NCBI GenBank assembly: GCA_027403435.1
Contig: DAHZDR010000521.1
Coordinates: 1-6,534, forward strand
Reading direction: 5' to 3'
Source: Deltaproteobacteria bacterium
GTDB lineage: Bacteria; Desulfobacterota; Binatia; Binatales; Binataceae
Length of the DNA: 6,534 nt
Below, piece by piece: positions 1 to 4,634 of this stretch (position 1 is its first letter; each line of letters starts with the position of its first letter). Made by a program: the position numbers and the translations under genes. The notes under the pieces are model-generated. The model made no database searches and was not told the origin of the DNA. It worked only from the letters and a program-made list of their open reading frames with translations.

Positions 1-962
1 AAAAATTCGTAGAGGCCCGCAGTCGGCAGGTAATACGCGATTCCGGCGTGGAAGCCCGGCGCGCCCGCTCCGGCGACCAGGCCGGATACGGCGGCGGCCA
101 GACGGTCGGGCCGCAGGCCGTCTTCGAGCGCCAATCGCGACCCCGCCCAAGCGATCGGCGCCGCGACGATCACGGTCGCCAGATGGGCGCCGTAGCGGTC
201 CATCCAGACCTGTATTCTGAGCTTCAGGTCGCGGCCGGTCGCGGCGTTCCAGAGGCCCAGCGGGAGCATCGCGGCGATGAAGATGACGCCGGTCGCGAGT
301 CCGCTTGCGTCCGCCGCGGCCATCAGCCCGCCGGCGATGCCGAGCATCGCGGCGCGCCGCCGGGTGGGTTTCGCCCGCAGCGCCATGAACAGATTGATCG
401 TGACCAGGGCCATCGCGGCGCCCGCCAGAGCGGGCGCGTCCGTCCGCGAATACCAGGTGATCGCGGGCGAAATCGCCAGCATGGCCGCGAGCGCAAGCGC
501 GCCCGCCCGCCCGACGTAATGGCGCATCTCGAAGGCCATCGCGATCAGCAGCAGCCCCGCCAGTGCGCAGACGCTGCGCGCGGCGCAATCGCCGGCGCCG
601 GTGACATTAAACAAGCCGGCGGTGAGCGCGTCGATCCATCCGCCGTTGCCCGGATAATTCGCCAGCGGCACGCGCGCGCCGATACCCGCCAGATTGAAGG
701 CGGCGACCGCGTGGCGCGCCTCGCTGGCCGCAAGCGGCGCGGCGCCCAGCCCGATCAGGCGCGAGCCGAGCGCATAAAGCGCAATCAGCGCCCATCCAAG
801 ATGCTCGACGGTGAGGACCTGGAGCGGCCGTTCGAGCCGTTCCCGTCCGCGATCGCGCGGGCGCTCCGCGTGCGGCGCGGCGGGCGGAGCGGGCGCGGTT
901 TCGCCCGGTTCGAAACCCAGCCGCCATTCGCTCCCAGGTTCTTTCGATTCCGCGATGGCCAC
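1..962 (-). CDS. GT39/PMT-like multi-pass membrane protein (Agl23-type), partial at C-terminus
   Basis: Partial gene running off the left edge; 320 codons are visible. The proposed start is GTG at 962, the only plausible start between an upstream in-frame TGA (998-996) and the first membrane segment; no clear Shine-Dalgarno precedes it. The first 50 residues are polar and rich in Pro, Arg and Glu. A membrane segment follows at about 55-75, then an extracytoplasmic loop with SEARHA (80-85) and NYPGNGGWIDAL (102-113), then further hydrophobic segments near 132-146, 153-168, 175-195, 206-235 and 261-276. The acidic residue in an EARHA-like motif after the first helix, the 'NYPGNGGW' loop, the 'AARSVCALAGL' helix and the 'ISPAITWYSR' segment match the layout of GT-C fold GT39/PMT transferases, closest in my reading to the TIGR03663 'flippase activity-associated Agl23' family. 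Such proteins are thought to use lipid-linked sugars at the membrane. The acceptor here is unknown. It is divergent from the transporter operon, so no functional link is implied. Confidence 0.75.
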   Translation of the reverse strand, partial: MAIAESKEPGSEWRLGFEPGETAPAPPAAPHAERPRDRGRERLERPLQVLTVEHLGWALIALYALGSRLIGLGAAPLAASEARHAVAAFNLAGIGARVPLANYPGNGGWIDALTAGLFNVTGAGDCAARSVCALAGLLLIAMAFEMRHYVGRAGALALAAMLAISPAITWYSRTDAPALAGAAMALVTINLFMALRAKPTRRRAAMLGIAGGLMAAADASGLATGVIFIAAMLPLGLWNAATGRDLKLRIQVWMDRYGAHLATVIVAAPIAWAGSRLALEDGLRPDRLAAAVSGLVAGAGAPGFHAGIAYYLPTAGLYEF

Positions 963-970
963 GTTGGAAA

Positions 971-999
971 CGGCTATTTGCCGCGCAACCCATTGTCAA
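971..999 (-). promoter_or_regulatory. possible sigma70-type promoter for the GT39-like gene
   Basis: Read on the minus strand, a perfect TTGACA (999-994) is followed after 17 bases by TAGCCG (976-971), a poor -10 box matching only its first two positions. Transcription from here would begin within a few bases of the proposed GTG at 962, giving a very short or leaderless transcript, in keeping with the absence of a ribosome binding site. The -35 match is striking in GC-rich DNA, but the weak -10 keeps this tentative. Confidence 0.28.
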
Positions 1000-1105
1000 C
1001 CGTATGGCCCTCGGCGCCCGCGCCGCGGCGCCCGTCCGGCCGCGGTGAATCCCGCGTTAACTGGAAATTTGCGCCCGCTGAAGCCCGGAATTCCCGCCGC
1101 GCGGC

Positions 1106-1133
1106 TTGAGCGGCGCGGCGATGCGGCTATGCT
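1106..1133 (+). promoter_or_regulatory. possible sigma70-type promoter for the transporter operon
   Basis: TTGAGC (1106-1111) and TATGCT (1128-1133), separated by 16 bases, each match the sigma70 consensus at four of six positions. They lie just upstream of the permease start in the divergent intergenic region. Transcription would begin near 1140, leaving a leader of about 15 bases before the ATG at 1155. Housekeeping sigma factor preferences in this lineage are unknown. Confidence 0.35.
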
Positions 1134-1154
1134 GGACAATTCGGATTGGCGGCG

Positions 1155-2882
1155 ATGGCGACGGATACGATCACGGCACGGCGGCTCACCAACGGGATTT
1201 TCGCGTTCCTGTTGATCGCCGTGTTCATCGCGCTGTTTTTCGCCTACGCGCGGCACGAGGTCAAGCTGCACGCGCCGCGCTTGCAGGTGTCGGTGCGCAA
1301 TCTGCCCTATTACGCCGCCTGCTCGTTCATGCGGATGCTGGTGGCGTACGCTTTTTCGCTGGTTTTCGCGATCGTCTATGGATTATTGGCCGGAACCAGC
1401 CGGGCTTATGAGCGGGTGCTGATACCGGCGATCGATATCGCGCAGTCGGTGCCGGTGGTGGGTTTTTTCCCCGCCGCGATCTATTTTTTCGTCGCGATGG
1501 CGCACGGCAGCCGCTTCGGCGTCGAGATGGCGGCCGTCTTCCTGATTTTCACCAGTCAGGCGTGGAACATGGCGCTCGGCGTGTACGAGTCGGTGCGCAC
1601 GCTGCCGAACGATTCGGTCGAGGCGCTGGAAGTCTTCGGGGCCAGCGGCTGGCTCAAGCTGAAGCGCCTGCTGCTGCCCGCCTGCGTGCCGAAACTGGTT
1701 TACAATTCGATTCTGTCGTGGGTCACCGGCTGGTATTACATCATCGCCTGCGAAATTATCACCGCCGGCCCCGCCCACTATCAGTTGCCAGGCCTCGGCA
1801 GCTATCTGATGGCCGCGGCGGACAAGGGCCGCACCGGCGAGATTATCGCCGGTCTGCTGACGTTGCTCGCGATTATCATCCTGATGGACGGGATCGTCTG
1901 GCAGCCGCTGTCGCTTTGGGCCGAACGCTTTCGCTATGAATTCGCCGCCTCGAGCGAGCCGATCCGGTCGCTCGGGATGCTCGACGCGATGGGCGCGATC
2001 GGGCCGACGGTGCTGCGCCTGATGCATACCGCGACGCGGCCGCTAGGGCGCGCGATACGCCGGGCCTTCGCTTCGACGCGGCCGTTCAATCCCGCCGAGC
2101 ATCCCGCCTTGCGCCGCGCCGGCCGCTGGTGCCGAATCACGATGCAGGCCGCGTTCTTCGCCCTGATCGCGTGGGGCGCGATCGAAGGACTGGCCGCGCT
2201 CGTGCGCACCATGATGCGTCCGTGGCCGGCTGAAGTGCGGCGGATTCCGCTGGCGACGCTGGCTTCGCTCGGACGCATCACTCTCGCCTACGCGATTTCG
2301 CTCGCCTGGACCGTGCCCTGCGCGATCGCCGCGAGCGAAAGTCCGCGTTTCGCGCGACGGCTGGCGCCAATCGCCGAAATCGTCGGCTCGATGCCGGCGA
2401 CGGCGCTGTTTCCGCTGATCGTGCTGTTCGTGATTAAGCTCACTGGCGGCATGAACCTGGCGTCAATTCTGCTGATCATCACCGGGATGCAATGGTATCT
2501 GCTGTTCAATCTGCTGGCGGGCGTGAGCCAGATTCCCGCCGATCTCAAGGAGGCCGCGCGCTCCTTTGGCCTGAGCCGCGCGGCGACCTGGCGGAAGCTG
2601 ACGCTGCCGGCGGTGCTGCCCTCGCTGATCACCGGCAGTATCACGGCCTGGGGCGGCGGATGGAACGCGCTGATCCTTTCGGAATATTTCGTCTATCGCG
2701 ATCGCACCTACCAGGTTTTCGGCCTCGGCGCGCTGCTCGACGACGCCACTTATCGGACCAACAACTCCCTGATGATCCTGCTGAGCCTGCTGTCGATGGT
2801 GCTGGTCGTGATAGTGTTGAACCGGGTCGTGTGGCGTCGCCTGTATGACCTCGCCGCCGACCGTTATCGAATTGAATACTGA
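1155..2882 (+). CDS. NitT/TauT-type ABC transporter permease, tandem fusion of two transmembrane domains
   Basis: Inner-membrane channel of an ABC importer-type transporter, 575 residues from ATG 1155; a TTG at 1146 in the same frame would add three residues, and the ribosome binding site is weak for both. The protein contains two MetI-like permease domains (binding-protein-dependent transport inner membrane component, PF00528) in one chain, about twice the length of a usual SsuC/TauC subunit. The first spans about 55-260 and the second about 365-565. Each carries an EAA cytoplasmic coupling motif: EALEVFGAS...KRLLLP at 156-175 and EAARSFGLS...KLTLP at 466-485. Each also has a matching helix, QSVPVVGFFP (97-106) and GSMPATALFP (411-420), which shows internal duplication. 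Around twelve hydrophobic segments are visible, including one at 14-32. A polar linker at about 260-330 joins the halves. Such fused permeases are known beside ATPases of the nitrate/sulfonate class, and the adjacent ATPase supports this. The substrate cannot be assigned, and no binding protein lies in the window. Confidence 0.92.
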   Translation: MATDTITARRLTNGIFAFLLIAVFIALFFAYARHEVKLHAPRLQVSVRNLPYYAACSFMRMLVAYAFSLVFAIVYGLLAGTSRAYERVLIPAIDIAQSVPVVGFFPAAIYFFVAMAHGSRFGVEMAAVFLIFTSQAWNMALGVYESVRTLPNDSVEALEVFGASGWLKLKRLLLPACVPKLVYNSILSWVTGWYYIIACEIITAGPAHYQLPGLGSYLMAAADKGRTGEIIAGLLTLLAIIILMDGIVWQPLSLWAERFRYEFAASSEPIRSLGMLDAMGAIGPTVLRLMHTATRPLGRAIRRAFASTRPFNPAEHPALRRAGRWCRITMQAAFFALIAWGAIEGLAALVRTMMRPWPAEVRRIPLATLASLGRITLAYAISLAWTVPCAIAASESPRFARRLAPIAEIVGSMPATALFPLIVLFVIKLTGGMNLASILLIITGMQWYLLFNLLAGVSQIPADLKEAARSFGLSRAATWRKLTLPAVLPSLITGSITAWGGGWNALILSEYFVYRDRTYQVFGLGALLDDATYRTNNSLMILLSLLSMVLVVIVLNRVVWRRLYDLAADRYRIEY

Positions 2883-2908
2883 GGGGATGGCGCCTGCGAT
2901 GCGTGATC

Positions 2909-2920
2909 CGGACCTGTCCG
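2909..2920 (+). promoter_or_regulatory. short inverted repeat just upstream of the ATPase start
   Basis: CGGAC (2909-2913) and GTCCG (2916-2920) form a perfect inverted repeat with a two-base centre, ending four bases before the ATPase ATG. No Shine-Dalgarno is visible here, so a small hairpin at this spot could affect ATPase translation. The stem is short and GC-rich, so chance is a real possibility. Confidence 0.2.
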
Positions 2921-2924
2921 ACCC

Positions 2925-3683
2925 ATGGCCCTGCTGGAGCTCAGGAGCGTCTCGAAAAGTTTCCCGCACGCCGCGGGAACCCTGCGCGTTCTCGAAAATT
3001 TCTCCTTTTCGGTCGAAGAGGGCGAATTCGTCGCCGTCGTCGGCCCCTCCGGATGCGGCAAATCGACCATGCTGCGCATCATCAACGGCCTGATGCCGCC
3101 AACCGCGGGACAAGTGCTCTATCGCGGCCGGCAAATCGACGCGATCAACCTCGAATGCGCGATGGTCTTCCAGTCGTTCGCGCTGATGCCGTGGCTGACG
3201 GTCAAGGCCAACGTCGAACTCGGCCTCGAGGCGCGCGGCGTGGCGCCGGCCGAACGCGAAAAACGCGCCGGCGTCTATATCGACAAAGTCGGCCTCGACG
3301 GCTTCGAGGAAGCCTATCCGCGCGAGCTTTCCGGCGGCATGAAGCAGCGCGTCGGCCTCGCCCGAGCGCTGGCGGTCGAGCCGCGCCTGCTGCTGATGGA
3401 CGAGCCGTTCTCCGCGCTCGACGCGCTGACCGCGATTACGCTGCGCGAGGAACTGCTCGACATCTGGCGGTCCGCCGATCTGCCAGTGCATAACATCATC
3501 ATCGTGACGCACATTATCGAAGAAGCGGTCGAACTGGCCGACCGCATCCTCGTCGTCTCTTCCGGGCCGGGCCGCATCCTCGCCGATCTCAAGGTCGATT
3601 TGCCGCGCCCGCGCGACCGTCGCAAGGAAGCCTTCAACGCGCTTACCGACCAGGTGTTTTCGCTGATCGAGGAGCGCGCCTGA
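2925..3683 (+). CDS. NitT/TauT (nitrate/sulfonate)-class ABC transporter ATP-binding protein
   Basis: Cytoplasmic ATPase of 252 residues that powers the adjacent fused permease. All ABC motifs are present: Walker A GPSGCGKST at 40-48, Q-loop Gln83 in VFQSFALMPW, signature LSGGMKQR at 135-142, Walker B LLLMDEP at 155-161, D-loop SALD at 163-166 and switch His196 in IIIVTHIIEEAVELADR. The 'FALMPWLTV' stretch and 'EEAVELADRILVVSSGPGRI' are typical of the SsuB/TauB/NrtD group. The length fits a bare nucleotide-binding domain: relatives with a C-terminal AAA-associated domain are much longer, and here that domain is the next gene. The start ATG lies 42 bp after the permease stop with no strong ribosome binding site. 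The gene ends in two tandem TGA codons (3681-3686), and the first overlaps the next ATG by one base. A homodimer would be expected to engage the two EAA loops of the permease. Confidence 0.95.
   Translation: MALLELRSVSKSFPHAAGTLRVLENFSFSVEEGEFVAVVGPSGCGKSTMLRIINGLMPPTAGQVLYRGRQIDAINLECAMVFQSFALMPWLTVKANVELGLEARGVAPAEREKRAGVYIDKVGLDGFEEAYPRELSGGMKQRVGLARALAVEPRLLLMDEPFSALDALTAITLREELLDIWRSADLPVHNIIIVTHIIEEAVELADRILVVSSGPGRILADLKVDLPRPRDRRKEAFNALTDQVFSLIEERA
3669..3674 (+). promoter_or_regulatory. Shine-Dalgarno GAGGAG for the AAA-associated domain gene
   Basis: GAGGAG lies inside the last codons of the ATPase gene, eight bases before the ATG at 3683. It supports independent initiation of the downstream gene at this point instead of a frameshift product, and fits coupled translation across the TGATG overlap. 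Confidence 0.65.
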
Positions 3684-4171
3684 TGAGCCACTCGGCGATT
3701 AACCCGATTCCCGATTGCCAGCTCACCTGGGTGTTCGGCCTGCTCGAAACCCTCGACGATCGCGGCGGGCGCGACGACGGCTACAAAATCGCGCGCGAAC
3801 TCAATTTCAAGTTCGGCGATCTGCTCAAGGTGATGAAGACCGCGGAGATTCTCGGCTTCGTCTCGACGCCCGACGGCGACGTGGTGCTGGAGCCGCTCGG
3901 CAAGCAGCTGATCGAAAGCGAGATCAACCAGCGCAAGTTGATCGTCCGCGAACGGCTCAAGGCGCTGAGCCTGTTCGCCTATCTGATCCGCCTGCTGCGC
4001 GGCCAGGAGGATCGCGCGCTGACCAAAGAGGTCGTGCTCGAACATCTGGCGATGCTGTTGCCGAACGAAACTCCGGAAAAAATGTTTTCGACCATCGTCA
4101 ACTGGGGCCGCTACGCCGAACTTTTCGGCTATAACAAGGACAAGGACCGCTTCTACCTCGATCAGGATTGA
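3683..4171 (+). CDS. Stand-alone AAA-associated C-terminal domain protein (PF09821-like), ABC transporter accessory
   Basis: A 162-residue soluble protein whose whole length resembles the AAA-associated C-terminal domain (AAA_assoc_C, PF09821), usually found as the C-terminal third of NitT/TauT-class ATPases in bacteria and archaea and of unknown function. The N-terminal part looks like a winged helix: 'WVFGLLETLDDRGGRDDGYKIARELNF' (16-42), helix 'GDLLKVMKTAEILGFV' (45-60) and wing 'DGDVVLEPLGKQLIES' (64-79). A helical region with 'ERLKALSLFAYLIRLLRG' (90-107) follows, and the family's C-terminal 'IVNWGRYAELFGYNKDKDRFYL' (138-159) is present. The start overlaps the ATPase stop by one base (TGATG) and has a good ribosome binding site, so stoichiometric, coupled production with the ATPase is likely. 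It probably binds the ATPase as a separate subunit, in a regulatory or stabilising role; this is inferred from the fused relatives. The winged-helix look leaves DNA binding as an alternative. Confidence 0.85.
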   Translation: MSHSAINPIPDCQLTWVFGLLETLDDRGGRDDGYKIARELNFKFGDLLKVMKTAEILGFVSTPDGDVVLEPLGKQLIESEINQRKLIVRERLKALSLFAYLIRLLRGQEDRALTKEVVLEHLAMLLPNETPEKMFSTIVNWGRYAELFGYNKDKDRFYLDQD

Positions 4172-4205
4172 TCGGGCGCGGCAGTCCCGCAAGAAAAAAA
4201 TTCGC

Positions 4206-4210
4206 GGAGG
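4206..4210 (+). promoter_or_regulatory. Shine-Dalgarno GGAGG for the epoxide-hydrolase-like gene
   Basis: GGAGG sits nine bases before the ATG at 4220, the strongest ribosome binding site in the window. It follows a run of seven A residues (4194-4200) in otherwise GC-rich DNA, which would keep the site unstructured. Together these suggest that the downstream gene is translated well. Confidence 0.7.
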
Positions 4211-4219
4211 CCAATCGTT

Positions 4220-4594
4220 ATGCAGTCGAATCCTGAAACCGTCGTCAGCGAATTCTGCAACGCCTGGGCGCGCCTCGATCTCGGCGCGGTCATGGGCTTT
4301 TTCACCGACGACGCCGTCTATCACAACATCCCGATGAAGCCGGCCATCGGCAAGGACGCCATCCGCAAAACGATCGAGGGCTTGCTCAAGGGCGTCAAGT
4401 CGATCGAATTCAAAATCCTGCACAGCGCCGCCCACGGCAACGTCGTAATGAACGAGCGGGTCGATTCCTTCGCCGCCAACGGCAAGCATATCGCGATTCC
4501 CGTAATGGGCGTGTTCGAGCTCGACGGCCACGGCAAAATCAAGGCCTGGCGCGACTATTTCGATCTCGAAATGTACCTGAAGCAGACGCGCTAG
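4220..4594 (+). CDS. Limonene-1,2-epoxide hydrolase-like (SnoaL/NTF2-fold) protein
   Basis: Small 124-residue cytoplasmic protein of the limonene-1,2-epoxide hydrolase (LEH) family, PF07858, within the NTF2/SnoaL-like cone fold. LEH enzymes add water to epoxides in one step using a Tyr-Asn pair to position water and an Asp-Arg-Asp triad. From memory of the Rhodococcus enzyme, its residues Tyr53, Asn55, Arg99, Asp101 and Asp132 correspond here to Tyr34 and Asn36 (VYHNIP), Arg80 and Asp82 (NERVD) and Asp112 (AWRDYFDL), so the catalytic site is complete. It is slightly shorter than LEH at the N-terminus. No signal peptide is visible. It follows the transporter genes by 48 bp and may be cotranscribed, which hints at an epoxide, terpenoid-like or other hydrophobic ligand shared with the transporter. 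Related proteins also act as isomerases, cyclases or ligand-binding proteins, so the exact substrate is open. Confidence 0.85.
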   Translation: MQSNPETVVSEFCNAWARLDLGAVMGFFTDDAVYHNIPMKPAIGKDAIRKTIEGLLKGVKSIEFKILHSAAHGNVVMNERVDSFAANGKHIAIPVMGVFELDGHGKIKAWRDYFDLEMYLKQTR

Positions 4595-4597
4595 CCG

Positions 4598-4612
4598 GTC
4601 CGGATTCCGGAC
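4598..4612 (+). other. intergenic hairpin between the LEH-like gene and selB
   Basis: GTCCGGA (4598-4604) and TCCGGAC (4606-4612) are perfect inverted repeats around a single T, four bases after the LEH-like stop. In RNA this would form about a five-pair stem with a five-base loop. No T-run follows, so it is not a canonical Rho-independent terminator. It could be a processing site, an mRNA 3' stabiliser or a protein-binding palindrome. Confidence 0.35.
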
Positions 4613-4634
4613 GGCGGAGCGGCTGGGGTTCGCG

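Noticed and set aside
48..1109. Long plus-strand open frame (353 codons) opposite the GT39-like gene
   Set aside because: Its translation is rich in Arg, Gly, Ala and Pro, with no recognisable domain or hydrophobic pattern, while the minus strand gives a coherent multi-pass membrane protein. It is a shadow of GC-rich coding DNA.
2880..2925. Permease and ATPase are in the same frame, separated by only two TGA codons (2880-2882 and 2904-2906), which in a SelB-encoding genome might suggest Sec readthrough into a fused protein
   Set aside because: Two Sec residues in a linker would be unprecedented for this family, both proteins have complete termini, and I see no convincing SECIS-like hairpin directly after either TGA. 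The short inverted repeat at 2909-2920 is too small.
3675..3686. Programmed frameshift joining the ATPase to the AAA-associated domain
   Set aside because: There is no slippery heptamer near the overlap, the ATPase ends in tandem TGA codons, and the downstream gene has its own ATG and GAGGAG. Coupled reinitiation explains the arrangement better.
2463..4531. Long minus-strand open frames (349 and 405 codons, at 2463-3512 and 3314-4531) opposite the transporter and LEH-like genes
   Set aside because: They lie antisense to genes with unmistakable family motifs, and their translations are low-complexity, rich in Arg, Asp, Gln and Ala. GC-rich codon usage readily opens this antisense frame.
4598..4612. 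Rho-independent terminator after the LEH-like gene
   Set aside because: The inverted repeat is not followed by a T-run; the sequence after it is GC-rich.
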